Notes: generated by a model not told the origin, from the letters alone. 64,000 nt of DNA from Deinococcus multiflagellatus (GCF_020166415.1 NZ_JAIQXV010000023.1:9070-73069); one strand, 5' to 3'; shown: positions 10,623-18,610, counted from the stretch's first letter. Numbers and translations are program-made.

Positions 10623-10844
10623 GTGACGAACGACAAGAAAAAGCCAGACCACACCGCTGCGGACGCGGGCCACGCTTCACCCCCCCTGGTGGGCATGCCC
10701 CGCTGGGTGAAGGGGTTTCTCTGGGTGGGCGTGGCGTTGCTGCTCGTGGTGCTGGCCCTGAAGGTCTTTGGGGGTGGGCAGCACGGGCCGGGTCGGCACC
10801 TGCCGGGGGCCGCGGTGCCCGTGTCCGGGCCGCTGCACGGATGA
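10623..10844 (+). CDS. small single-pass membrane protein
   Basis: 73 residues: a polar Lys/His-containing N-terminus, one membrane helix (GFLWVGVALLLVVLALKVF) and a short Gly/Pro tail. GTG 10623 is chosen because a start further upstream would place the promoter elements inside the gene. It overlaps the next gene by 4 bp (ATGA), so the two are coupled. Such small proteins next to multi-pass membrane partners are often subunits. The function is unknown. Confidence 0.6.
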   Translation: MTNDKKKPDHTAADAGHASPPLVGMPRWVKGFLWVGVALLLVVLALKVFGGGQHGPGRHLPGAAVPVSGPLHG

Positions 10845-11353
10845 CGTGGGGGCCAGGCTGGAGGAAGCTGGGGCTGACCGTGCATGTGGCGGCCTCGGTG
10901 GGGTGGATTGGGGCGGTGGTCGCGTACCTGGGTCTGGTGCTGGCGGGGTTGGGCAGCAGTGACCCGCAGGCGGTGCGCTCGGCGTGGTGGGGGCTGGACC
11001 AGCTGACCGGGGTGCTGGCGCCGCTGAGCGTGGCGGCGCTGGTGAGTGGGGTGGTGCAGGCGCTCTGTACGCCGTGGGGGTTGTTGCGGCACTACTGGGT
11101 GGTGATGAAGCTCGTGCTGACCGCCATGGCGACCACGGTGCTGCTGTTGACCCTGCCGGAGGTGCGGGCGTGGGCGCAGTGGGCGGCCGCTGGCCAGAAT
11201 CCGGATCTGCACGGGCAACTGCTGCACCCGGGCGTGGGCCTGTTGGTGCTGCTGGTGATTCTGGTCCTGTCGGTGTACAAACCGCGGGGGTTGACGCCGT
11301 ACGGGGAGCGGCGCCTGTGGGCGCGCTTGGCGCGGGTTGACGAGGGAGAATAA
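10841..11353 (+). CDS. four-helix membrane protein (DUF2269/CopD-like)
   Basis: 170 residues with about four membrane helices. The start (LGLTVHVAASVGWIGAVVAYLGLVLAG) carries the HV-A-GWIGA pattern of DUF2269 and related CopD-type proteins, and HYWVVMKLVLT and HPGVGLLVLLVIL carry further His residues inside helices, as in small haem or metal membrane proteins. Overlaps the preceding small membrane gene. Family assignment is by pattern only. Confidence 0.68.
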   Translation: MTWGPGWRKLGLTVHVAASVGWIGAVVAYLGLVLAGLGSSDPQAVRSAWWGLDQLTGVLAPLSVAALVSGVVQALCTPWGLLRHYWVVMKLVLTAMATTVLLLTLPEVRAWAQWAAAGQNPDLHGQLLHPGVGLLVLLVILVLSVYKPRGLTPYGERRLWARLARVDEGE

Positions 11354-11361
11354 CCTCGGGA

Positions 11362-11688
11362 TTGGTACGTCAGCGCAGCGCGTGCCGTGGGACGCTTAAG
11401 CCTGGTCAAGTAGTACATATAAGCCGTTCGTGCCATTTCGCCAGTCGGTGGGAGTTATTGCGTCTGGCGCGACGGGAACCGACAGCCTTTCAGGCATGGG
11501 CGGCGGCTGAGCACCGCAAACTGACGCACCCCAAATGGGCCCATACCCGCAACCATGGGGTCTTCGCCAATGACCTGACCCTGGTGCAGAACCTTGAGCT
11601 GGCCGAGAAGGCTTTCGGTCACATCAGCACTGAGGAACTGGATCACTGGCGCATGAGCCGCGGTCACGCCAACACGTCCCGCCTGTAG
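11362..11688 (+). CDS. unknown soluble protein, possibly N-terminally truncated
   Basis: 108 residues; the well-folded-looking part is about 18-108 (HISRSCHFASRWELLRLARREP to MSRGHANTSRL), rich in His and Trp. No ribosome site is evident before the first possible starts, so the N-terminus may be lost or differently placed. Not recognised. Confidence 0.45.
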   Translation: MVRQRSACRGTLKPGQVVHISRSCHFASRWELLRLARREPTAFQAWAAAEHRKLTHPKWAHTRNHGVFANDLTLVQNLELAEKAFGHISTEELDHWRMSRGHANTSRL

Positions 11689-11744
11689 GTGTCCCCAAGA
11701 CTCATGCGCCGGTACCGTCTGGACGCATCAGCACAGGAGGCCAC

Positions 11745-12041
11745 ATGAAAGCAGAGCGCAGCTTGAGGCAAAACGAAGTGATCTTCACGATACGGGGACG
11801 CTGCACGGCGGAACAGTTGAAGGCGCTGGTCCGCACCCACGCCCCGCACGCTCTGGATGTCCAGCGGGCCTGGCTGCCTTCTGATGGCGCGGCAACCCTC
11901 AGACAACTGCGGCGCCTGGGCGTCGATGTACGGGGTGCCCGGCGTAATCCCACCTATTGGTCGAGTGAGCTGGCCGGGTGGGTTCGCGCTGGAGCCCATC
12001 GCCTGCGCAACGCCGCAAAAGTCTCGCGCAACCGAACTTGA
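11745..12041 (+). CDS. unknown small basic protein
   Basis: 98 residues, Arg-rich, with a clear AGGAGG site 7 nt before the ATG. The pattern RRNPTYWSSELAGWVRAGAHRLRNAAKVSRNR near the C-terminus is strongly basic and may contact nucleic acid. No family recognised. The strong ribosome site and coding-like composition support a real gene. Confidence 0.6.
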   Translation: MKAERSLRQNEVIFTIRGRCTAEQLKALVRTHAPHALDVQRAWLPSDGAATLRQLRRLGVDVRGARRNPTYWSSELAGWVRAGAHRLRNAAKVSRNRT

Positions 12042-12083
12042 AGGGGGCAGCGGGCCTCACACCGCGACCACTTGGAGGCTCCT

Positions 12084-12836
12084 ATGAAGAAGATTTCGCA
12101 ATTCTCGTGGACAGCGGCGCTGCTCACCGTGCCCCTGCTGCTGGCGTCCTGTGGCGGCACGCATGCACCAGCCACGACTGCAGGCGTCATGGTCCAGACA
12201 GACGGCAGCGTGACCTATCAGGGTCAGACCATGACGGAAGCCCAGATTAGGGCGAGAGCAGCTGATCTGGACGCCCAGTTCCGCGCAGAGACCCAGAACC
12301 GGCTGACAGCCCTGCAGGCGGAGCGTCAGTCGACTGGGTTCGAGGCGCAGGCGCTGGGCAGTGGGTATGCCGTGACCAGCAAGGCCGTGGCACTGAATCT
12401 CATCACTGGGCACAGTGACGACTGCTTCTACATGAATCTGGCGGTCATGCGCACGTCGGCCGACAGCAGCCGCGCCTGGGCGGAATACAGCAGTGCCAAC
12501 AGCACCAAGGTGGCCTGGTGGCGGGTGAAGGGCTACGCCACACTCAACACCACGGTGTACAGCGATGTCTTCACCGATTTGCGGGCCACATGCACCAGCG
12601 CCTCGACCTTCTTTGGCGGCCGCGTGGAGTTGGGCCGCAGCGAATTCCGCCTGTGGGCCCCAGGGGTGACGTCTTCGGATGTCAGTGTCTTTCAGGCGTC
12701 GGTTCAGCCGAATTACGGCGTCATCCGAAGTGGGGAGACGGATTACCTCGCCCAGGGCTATACGCGGGCGGTGAGCTACCAGCGCAACGAAACGGCAGTG
12801 GGGGTTGCGCCGAGCTACTGGTCCAGAACGTACTGA
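12084..12836 (+). CDS. predicted lipoprotein of unknown function
   Basis: 250 residues. N-terminal lipoprotein signal (LLTVPLLLASCGG, lipidated Cys in LLASC), then a helical segment (EAQIRARAADLDAQFRAETQNRL) and a beta-rich globular domain with a few Cys (DDCFYM, ATCTSAS). It starts at ATG 12084 after TTGGAGG. It would be lipidated by the pathway that Lnt completes. Followed by a perfect 12-bp GC hairpin, so probably monocistronic. Family not recognised. Confidence 0.7.
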   Translation: MKKISQFSWTAALLTVPLLLASCGGTHAPATTAGVMVQTDGSVTYQGQTMTEAQIRARAADLDAQFRAETQNRLTALQAERQSTGFEAQALGSGYAVTSKAVALNLITGHSDDCFYMNLAVMRTSADSSRAWAEYSSANSTKVAWWRVKGYATLNTTVYSDVFTDLRATCTSASTFFGGRVELGRSEFRLWAPGVTSSDVSVFQASVQPNYGVIRSGETDYLAQGYTRAVSYQRNETAVGVAPSYWSRTY

Positions 12837-12850
12837 CCGCACTTCACCTG

Positions 12851-12879
12851 AGCACCCCCGGCCGCACGCCGGGGGTGCT
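12851..12879 (+). terminator. GC-rich hairpin after the lipoprotein gene
   Basis: Perfect 12-bp inverted repeat (AGCACCCCCGGC with its complement) around a CGCAC loop, 15 bp after the stop. Likely terminator. No U tract. Confidence 0.6.
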
Positions 12880-12889
12880 GTACATCTGT

Positions 12890-12912
12890 CACCCCGAGCG
12901 TGGCCTGGGGTG
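12890..12912 (+). promoter_or_regulatory. CACCCC/GGGGTG hairpin upstream of the mom-like region
   Basis: CACCCC (12890-12895) pairs with GGGGTG (12907-12912). GGAG and the ATG at 12925 follow. It belongs to the recurrent set of hairpins placed before start codons in this window. Confidence 0.4.
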
Positions 12913-12924
12913 CTTGGAGCCTCT

Positions 12925-13017
12925 ATGCAGAAACCTGTGATTCACCTGGTCCAGGCTGGTGAGCGGCACTTTGTGAAGGGCATTCACTCCGGCGGCGAAC
13001 GGACATGCTGGCGCTGA
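12925..13017 (+). CDS. 30-residue ORF overlapping the start of the mom-like gene
   Basis: Starts with ATG after GGAG and ends at TGA 13015-13017, 11 bp inside the mom-like gene. The sequence (MQKPVIHLVQAGERHF) reads like the start of a folded protein rather than random sequence. It may be a coupled leader ORF, a tiny protein, or the true N-terminus of the mom-like protein separated by a frameshift. The sequence alone cannot decide. Confidence 0.35.
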   Translation: MQKPVIHLVQAGERHFVKGIHSGGERTCWR

Positions 13018-13700
13018 CCGCCGCTGGACTGGCGCATGTCGCGCACGCCGCAGGTCCGTGGCACGATCCGCTGCTCAAGGACGAATGGACTGTTCAGCCC
13101 GTGGCCGCCGCCGCTGCCCGGGCGTTCATCACAACCCACCACTACGCGCTGGGGGCAGGGCGCATGACCTCGGCTTTTGGGGCATTCCACCGCGACTGCG
13201 GCTCCTTGCTGGCGGTGGTGGCCTTTAACCCTCCTGCACTGGGCTGGGCAAAACATGCGGCCACTGGCACCGCCTGTCCGCATCAATCGGTGTTGGCGCT
13301 GACCCGGCTGACCATCCGTCCGGACGCTCCGGCCAACATCTCGTCGTTTCTGATCAGCCGGGCGGTGCGGCAGCTGCCGGAGCGCTGGCAGATCATCAGC
13401 ACCTACGCCGATGAAGCCAGGCAGGTGGTTGGGGTGGCCTATCAGGCGGCCAACTTCGAATATCAGGGCCGGTCAAAGCCCCGTGAACTCTGGACCCGGG
13501 AGGGACAGGCGGTCAGTCGCAAGCGCGGGGCACGGACGCTGAACCATGCCCAGATGATTGACGACGGCTGCATCTATCAGGGCAAGGCAGCGATGCACCG
13601 GTACCGGCAGCTTCGCCGCACAGCTGAGCGGGAAACCCGGCGCAATCCGGCCACCTACCCAAAGCCCAGTCTGTTCCTGGTGGTTCCAGACCACAGCTGA
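13005..13700 (+). CDS. Mom-like DNA-modification acyltransferase
   Basis: 231 residues resembling the phage Mu Mom family, GNAT-fold enzymes that convert adenine in DNA to N6-carbamoylmethyladenine and so protect against restriction. Supporting pattern: HHYALGAGRMTSAFGAF near the start, LALTRLTIRPDAPANISSFLISRAV (the Mom-type L-RL-...-A-N-S-L block), then ISTYADEARQVVGVAYQAANFEYQGRSK, the typical Y-D-GHVG-YQA-NW-Y-G region. No cofactor-binding residues can be proven by eye. ATG 13005 lacks a good ribosome site and overlaps a small ORF, so the start is uncertain. It lies 64 bp before a D12-class adenine methylase, consistent with a DNA-modification module. Confidence 0.72.
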   Translation: MLALTAAGLAHVAHAAGPWHDPLLKDEWTVQPVAAAAARAFITTHHYALGAGRMTSAFGAFHRDCGSLLAVVAFNPPALGWAKHAATGTACPHQSVLALTRLTIRPDAPANISSFLISRAVRQLPERWQIISTYADEARQVVGVAYQAANFEYQGRSKPRELWTREGQAVSRKRGARTLNHAQMIDDGCIYQGKAAMHRYRQLRRTAERETRRNPATYPKPSLFLVVPDHS

Positions 13701-13725
13701 GCCCGGAGAGCAGGGAGGTCCGCTA

Positions 13726-13753
13726 CACCCCAGGTGCTTCGGCACCTGGGGTG
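13726..13753 (+). promoter_or_regulatory. 12-bp TTCG-capped hairpin between mom-like and methylase genes
   Basis: Perfect 12-bp stem (CACCCCAGGTGC with its complement, 13726-13737 and 13742-13753) capped by a TTCG tetraloop, 11 nt before the methylase ATG. It may terminate the mom-like transcript or act in the methylase leader. Part of the recurrent hairpin set. Confidence 0.5.
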
Positions 13754-13764
13754 CGGAGCACTGA

Positions 13765-14712
13765 ATGTCTGTTCTTCCTATTCAGACCCCTGAAAATGTT
13801 TCGCGGGTCAAGACCCGGGGCGTCTTCCGGTATCCCGGGGGCAAAACCTGGTTTACCCCGTCCCTTCTCCAGTTCCTGAACCGCCATCCGCCGTCCCTGT
13901 TTGTGGAGCCCTTCGCCGGCGGCGGGGCCCTGTCTGCCGCAGTACTGGACAAGACCTCAGCGAAGATCTGGCTCAACGAACTGGACAGCGCGGTCGTTGC
14001 CGTCCACCGCATGGTGTTCAGCGCCCGCGCCCCACGGCTCGCGCAGCGCATTCTTGACTTTGAACTGACCCTGGACCGCGTGCAGCGCGAGCTTGCCCTG
14101 ACGCCGAAGACAGAACTGGATCTGGCGTTTCAGACCATTCTGCGCAATCGCGTCAACCGAGGCGGGATCCTGGCTCCAGGCGCAGGTTTGGTGCGGCGCG
14201 GTGAGAAGGGGAAAGGGCTGGCGCAGCGGTGGTATCCCCAGACGCTGGCCAACCGCATCGCCGAACTGGCTGCTCACCGGCACCGGGTCACCGTGACCCA
14301 GGGCGACGCTCTGGCCATTCTGGCCCGGACACCCTTCCGGGCCGGAACCGCTATTTTCGTGGATCCGCCCTGTGCGGCAGGCATTAAATCTGCTGGTCGG
14401 CGCCTGTACACCCACCATGACCTGGATCATGCGCGGCTCTTCGACGTGTGCGCTGAGCTGACGGTGCCCTGGGTGATGACGCATGAGCATGATCCAGAAG
14501 TCATGGGTCTGGCCTGGGCCAAAGGCCTGCGGTGGCGAACCGTCAAAATGACCAGTGGGCATAACGTTACCGCCAGAGAGCTGGTCATTGGCCGTACGCT
14601 GGAGTGGGCGGACGACTGCAGTGGAATTGACGTGTGTGAACCGCCAGTGCAGCCCACGCTCTTTGGCCCCGCTGTGCCCTTGCCTTCCCGACCCGTCCGC
14701 AGGGCACCATGA
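13765..14712 (+). CDS. D12-class DNA adenine-N6 methyltransferase (Dam-like), DPPC variant
   Basis: 315 residues. Order of motifs is that of D12/Dam enzymes: FRYPGGK (motif X, near 20), FVEPFAGGGAL (motif I, S-adenosylmethionine binding, near 50), LNELD, then DPPC (near 198) where the usual catalytic motif is DPPY, followed by the typical RLYTHHDLDHARLF region. Aromatic Tyr to Cys in motif IV is unusual, because that residue stacks on the flipped adenine. The enzyme may be altered or have a special substrate. The target sequence cannot be read. It sits between the Mom-like enzyme and a helicase, so a linked DNA-modification function is likely. Confidence 0.82.
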   Translation: MSVLPIQTPENVSRVKTRGVFRYPGGKTWFTPSLLQFLNRHPPSLFVEPFAGGGALSAAVLDKTSAKIWLNELDSAVVAVHRMVFSARAPRLAQRILDFELTLDRVQRELALTPKTELDLAFQTILRNRVNRGGILAPGAGLVRRGEKGKGLAQRWYPQTLANRIAELAAHRHRVTVTQGDALAILARTPFRAGTAIFVDPPCAAGIKSAGRRLYTHHDLDHARLFDVCAELTVPWVMTHEHDPEVMGLAWAKGLRWRTVKMTSGHNVTARELVIGRTLEWADDCSGIDVCEPPVQPTLFGPAVPLPSRPVRRAP

Positions 14713-14729
14713 TGCAAAGGAGTTCGACG

Positions 14730-16856
14730 ATGAGCCTCGCGCATTCTCTGGACCGGCCAATGCCACTACAGTTCACCGCGCAGCAGCGCCGGGTGGTTCA
14801 AATGGTGCGGGATACGGCGGAGCACCTGTTGATTCGGGCCACGGCCGGCAGCGGCAAGACAACCACCTTAACAGAGGCGGCCTGGCACCTCCCGACGCCG
14901 TCAAGCGCGCTGTACTTCGTTTACAACAAGCATGCGGCGCAGGGGGTCGAGCAGCGCCTGCCTCCTGGGATGCAGGCCAGGACCCTGCACGCCTACGGCC
15001 TGGGTTTGCTGGCCCGCACTGGCCGGTCCTCTGAACTCAAAGATGACAAGACCGCAGACCTGCTTGATGGGCTGGGTTGCTTTGAGGGCATCCTGGCGCG
15101 CCCAATTGACCGGGCACTCCGGCTGATGTTGGCCCGCGCCTGGGATCTGTACCGGGAGATGCAACTGTGCGCTTCCAATTCCGATGACCTGGCGCTGCTG
15201 CTCACGTTGGCGGGCTGGCCCCCCGCCGCTGCCACTGGCCCCTTTGTCACCGAGGCCGCCAGATTGGCGCTTCTGCGTAGGGCCATGACCGAACTGCGCC
15301 AGCTGAGCCTGGACGCGTATCACGCGCGGGGCATTATCGACCATACGGACATGCTCTGGTTGCCGGTGCAACTGGGCCTGGGCCAGGGGCGTGTGCTCAA
15401 CGCGCTGGTCGACGAAGCTCAGGACCTGACCCCTCTGCGGCAGGCGTTTGTCGTTCATGTGACCGGGCTGCGCACCCAGACGCCAGGCCGCCTCATTCTG
15501 TGTGGTGACACCGAGCAGTCCATCTATCTGTACGCGCAGGCCTCGCCTGAGGGGCTGCTCCAGCTGGCCCGCGAGATCGGCGCCCGTGAACTGCCACTGA
15601 GCGTGTCTTTTCGCTGTTCCCGCCGCGTGGTGGCGGTGGCCCAGACCGTGAGTGATTTTATTGAGGCTGCTCCGGGCGCCTGCGAAGGCGCGGTCGAGCA
15701 TGTCCCCGCGCAGGCGCTGGACGTGCAGCCGGGTGAGGCGGTGCTCTGCCGCCTTAATGCCCCCCTGATTCGTCTGGCCCTTGACCTCCTCGTGCAGGGC
15801 CGCAGTGTCCATGTCACCGGGCGCGACCTGGAAACTCGTCTGCTCACAGCCGCGCGCGAAGCGTTTCACCTTCCCTTTGACGCAGCAAGTATTACCCCGC
15901 AGATCACGGCCCTGTACGAGCGGCGCGCCGCACCACTGAAACGGGCGCAGGCGCGGGGGGAACGCCAAGCCAAGCGGCAACTCCAGGAACTGAGTGATCT
16001 GTGCCGGTGTCTTGCGGTACTGGCTGAACAGGTGAGTTCAGAAGGCCGCGGTTCAGTGGAAGCCATTGCCGCGCTGCTCAAACGGCTCTACAGCCAGGGC
16101 GGTGACATTACTCTGAGCACGGTCCACAAGGCCAAAGGGTTGGAGTGGTCACGGGTCACAGTGTTGTTTCCAGAACTGATGCCACTGGCCACCGGCGACG
16201 CGGTCGAGGAGCGGTGTATCCAGTTTGTGGCGTATACACGGGCCCAGCACACCCTGCGGTTCGCTTACGGCCGGCAGGCATGGAATGAGGGCCTGCGGAT
16301 TGTCGGCCAAACGCTGCTTGCAGGAGCGCCTGAGCCGGAAATGCCAGCGGCACCCGCGCTGCGCCTGGCGACCCGCCCGTCAGCGGCAAGACCACTGACG
16401 ATTGACGATGAGCGCGCCATGCCTCTGTTCGCCGGTTCGGCAGCGATGGATACCCCGCCCCTGATTGACCGCCTGATGCTGCTCGCTGAGGATCCCCGTC
16501 CCGCGCTGCGGGCCTGGGCATCGGTCAGCCTGACCCTGCTGCGCCGCACGCCGTCCCGGCAGGTGTATGCCGATGCACCCCTGCTGCAGCGGCTGGAAAA
16601 AGCAGCGAGCACCGCGCGGCTGGCCATTCCTGCATTCGGCGCTGCCAAGCCGGACAGCCTCCGGATGCTGGTGTTTGAAGGCGGCTTGGCCCGGTGGAAA
16701 TACGTCCAGTTGAAACGTCGGGGACCGCGCGTGATCAGTGTGGTTTTTGGAGGTGTCGTTCACCGCTTCGATGCGAAAACTGGTGAGGCGCTGGGGCTGC
16801 CTTTCGACCCGTCCAACCCTTATCTGGATCCGAAGGCACTCGAACCTCAAACTTGA
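14730..16856 (+). CDS. UvrD/Rep-like superfamily 1 helicase (phage type)
   Basis: 708 residues. ATPase motifs: RATAGSGKTTT (Walker A, near 37-44), DEAQD (Walker B, near 228), GDTEQSIY (motif III), and TVHKAKGLEW and VAYTRAQHT (motifs V and VI, near 463 and 502). It is shorter than chromosomal UvrD and carries an extra C-terminal ~180-residue region ending in a beta-rich segment (RGPRVISVVFGGVVHRFDAKTGE). ATG 14730 follows AGGAG and is preferred over 14709. Related to the second helicase at 61340 by shared blocks such as VLCRLNAPLIR and HVTGRD. A role in replication or recombination of a mobile element is inferred. Confidence 0.88.
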   Translation: MSLAHSLDRPMPLQFTAQQRRVVQMVRDTAEHLLIRATAGSGKTTTLTEAAWHLPTPSSALYFVYNKHAAQGVEQRLPPGMQARTLHAYGLGLLARTGRSSELKDDKTADLLDGLGCFEGILARPIDRALRLMLARAWDLYREMQLCASNSDDLALLLTLAGWPPAAATGPFVTEAARLALLRRAMTELRQLSLDAYHARGIIDHTDMLWLPVQLGLGQGRVLNALVDEAQDLTPLRQAFVVHVTGLRTQTPGRLILCGDTEQSIYLYAQASPEGLLQLAREIGARELPLSVSFRCSRRVVAVAQTVSDFIEAAPGACEGAVEHVPAQALDVQPGEAVLCRLNAPLIRLALDLLVQGRSVHVTGRDLETRLLTAAREAFHLPFDAASITPQITALYERRAAPLKRAQARGERQAKRQLQELSDLCRCLAVLAEQVSSEGRGSVEAIAALLKRLYSQGGDITLSTVHKAKGLEWSRVTVLFPELMPLATGDAVEERCIQFVAYTRAQHTLRFAYGRQAWNEGLRIVGQTLLAGAPEPEMPAAPALRLATRPSAARPLTIDDERAMPLFAGSAAMDTPPLIDRLMLLAEDPRPALRAWASVSLTLLRRTPSRQVYADAPLLQRLEKAASTARLAIPAFGAAKPDSLRMLVFEGGLARWKYVQLKRRGPRVISVVFGGVVHRFDAKTGEALGLPFDPSNPYLDPKALEPQT

Positions 16857-16860
16857 AGAC

Positions 16861-16896
16861 TTGCTGCTGGGACCCTCAAGCCGCCAGGCTGGAGGC
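16861..16896 (+). promoter_or_regulatory. leaderless promoter of the 16897 gene
   Basis: TTGCTG (16861-16866), 18 nt, CAGGCT (16885-16890), 6 nt, ATG 16897. The same CAGGCT-N6-ATG arrangement occurs before the genes at 38338 and 56976. Confidence 0.5.
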
Positions 16897-17373
16897 ATGT
16901 TTCGCCGAAAAGTGACGCCAGACCACGCTCCACCGCCTGTGCCCGACGAGCTGTTGGAGCGGGAAGCACGCCTGATTGCTCTCGCCTGGAGCGGTTTTCA
17001 AAGTGCTGCCCGAATGGATGAGGCGATTGCTGGGGCGGTCGCTCGTGCCAGGCCAGAACGACGGGTGGTGTTAACTGCTCTGCTCGATCTCCACCTGAGC
17101 CTGCTGAGCCGTTTGCCGCTTGGCCTCGTGCAGAACGATGAGGTCGAAGCGGAGTTCCTGGCCGTCTTTGGCTACGCCCCCCAACTTTTTCGTGATCCGG
17201 CACAAGCAGCGGCCCAGCTTCTCGAACTCCGTCTTCATACAGCGGCGACCTTTTTGCTCCGCCTCACCAGTGGCGATACCATTACGGCGGCAGAGGTCGC
17301 AGGCCAGGGACAGGCCGACCTGGCGGCCATCATCGAGCAGGAGCGGCAGGCCCGGCGCGCGCAGCTGGCTTGA
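16897..17373 (+). CDS. unknown helical protein
   Basis: 158 residues, predicted mostly alpha-helical, acidic to neutral, rich in Ala and Leu, with no membrane segment. Lies 40 bp after the helicase on the same strand, but has its own promoter-like element. The upstream frame is open to 16738, but the extension overlaps the helicase. Function unknown. Confidence 0.65.
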   Translation: MFRRKVTPDHAPPPVPDELLEREARLIALAWSGFQSAARMDEAIAGAVARARPERRVVLTALLDLHLSLLSRLPLGLVQNDEVEAEFLAVFGYAPQLFRDPAQAAAQLLELRLHTAATFLLRLTSGDTITAAEVAGQGQADLAAIIEQERQARRAQLA

Positions 17374-17439
17374 CACTGCTGGTCTCGCGCCATCACCGTG
17401 CGCCTCATGACGGCACGTTTGGCTCCACCTGTTCTCCAT

Positions 17440-17451
17440 TACCCTGTGCGT
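17440..17451 (+). promoter_or_regulatory. leaderless -10 box before the 17452 gene
   Basis: TACCCT (17440-17445) then 6 nt and ATG 17452. This is the Deinococcus-type leaderless arrangement. The same hexamer and spacing precede topA. Confidence 0.5.
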
Positions 17452-17865
17452 ATGGATTTGCTTGACACTGCTCTTCGCGCTGTGGCCACCCTGCGCGGTG
17501 AGGGGACAACCGGATCGGCGCAGGATCTGACCCGGCTGGCCCGTCTTGAAGCAGAAATTCGCCGACAGTACGGCGGCGTGAAACCCGATGACCTCCTGCG
17601 AACCGCTCTGGCGATTCGCGGCGCCCACGCCACTGGGGCTGCGCCCGAATGGCGCGTCATTGTGTGCGCTCTGTCGGGTCACGCGCTCCAACAAGGCGTG
17701 CCAGCGTCCACCGTGATTCAGGCCCTCCGGGCTGACCAGCTGGCCACGGATCTGAAAGGCGAGCCGCGGCTGCACGGCGACCCCCTGGTTCGCTCGGAGG
17801 GACAGGCGCTGAGTCTTCATCCGGACATCGCGCAGGCTCGCCCTGATACGCGTCAGGTCAACTGA
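17452..17865 (+). CDS. unknown soluble protein
   Basis: 137 residues, mixed helical, with no signal or membrane segment. A GTG at 17398 would extend it by 18 residues, but the -10 box TACCCT placed 6 nt before ATG 17452 favours the shorter form. Not recognised. Confidence 0.62.
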   Translation: MDLLDTALRAVATLRGEGTTGSAQDLTRLARLEAEIRRQYGGVKPDDLLRTALAIRGAHATGAAPEWRVIVCALSGHALQQGVPASTVIQALRADQLATDLKGEPRLHGDPLVRSEGQALSLHPDIAQARPDTRQVN

Positions 17866-17885
17866 GCCTACACCGGGGGAATGAC

Positions 17886-18572
17886 GTGAATCAGACCGCC
17901 TCAGGCCCAAGGACTCATGCTGTCGCCCAAGCCGAGGCCCTGCTGGCCACCGGCGACTGGGAGGGAGCCGCGAAGCTCGCTCTGAGCACTGGCACCGCAG
18001 ACGGCTTTAACACAGCGGCCAAAGCGTTGGTGCTGGGCAGCACCACGGCGGAAGCCAAGGCCGATACGCTCGACCGCGCTGAGCGTGCGGCTCAGGCCGC
18101 GCTTCGCGCTGCACCCACTGATCCGATGAGTCATTTTGAGATGGCGCAGGTGATGGGGCGCAAGGTGCAGCGGGCGAAGCTGTTTGACCGTCTGGCCCTC
18201 GTACAGAAGATCAAGTCGCATCTGCAGACGGGGCTCCAGCTCAATCCGCGTCACGCCCAGTGTCACGCCGCCCTGGCGGTCATGCACGCTGAGATCGCGA
18301 GCAAGGGAGCGGTGATTGCCCTGGTGCTGGGCGCCCGCACGGACAGCGCGATCAAGCATTTTGAGGAAGTGGTGCGGCTTGATCCCCTGACTGTGATGTA
18401 CCGCGAGGAGTACGGCAAGGCTCTTCTGGAATTGGGCCGCCGTGATCAAGCGCTCCGGGCAAGGGGCCTGCAGCAACTGCAGATGGCGCTGACCCTCACG
18501 CCCAGAAGCGTCTGGGAAGTCCAAAGCCAGGCCCGGGTGCGGCGCCTGCTGGAGCAGCCCACGGCCGCGTAA
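17886..18572 (+). CDS. TPR-like protein, cytoplasmic paralogue
   Basis: 228 residues with no signal peptide, built of tetratricopeptide-like helix pairs. It shares long blocks with the next gene: GDW-AA--A----GADGFN-AAKA-VLG, SHF-MAQ--GR, AVMHAEI, FEE-VRLDPLT--Y--EYGKALL and ALTLTPR. TPR proteins mediate protein-protein contacts, and the partner is unknown. GTG is the only start in the right place. Its cytoplasmic location contrasts with the exported paralogue downstream. Confidence 0.75.
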   Translation: MNQTASGPRTHAVAQAEALLATGDWEGAAKLALSTGTADGFNTAAKALVLGSTTAEAKADTLDRAERAAQAALRAAPTDPMSHFEMAQVMGRKVQRAKLFDRLALVQKIKSHLQTGLQLNPRHAQCHAALAVMHAEIASKGAVIALVLGARTDSAIKHFEEVVRLDPLTVMYREEYGKALLELGRRDQALRARGLQQLQMALTLTPRSVWEVQSQARVRRLLEQPTAA

Positions 18573-18574
18573 CT

Positions 18575-18610
18575 TTGCGCTTCGCACCCACGCGTCTTCA
18601 CAGTGCAGCC
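18575..18610 (+). promoter_or_regulatory. TTGCGC-N18-CACAGT-N6-ATG promoter
   Basis: TTGCGC (18575-18580), 18 nt, CACAGT (18599-18604), 6 nt, ATG 18611. The spacer and flanks match the promoter at 61017-61052 and a copy at 47178-47207. Both coding instances drive exported or membrane proteins. Confidence 0.45.

Noticed and set aside
12840..13004. Dam-type methylation control (GATC cluster) upstream of the mom-like gene, as in phage Mu
   Set aside because: No GATC occurs in this interval; the first one nearby is inside the gene at about 13064.
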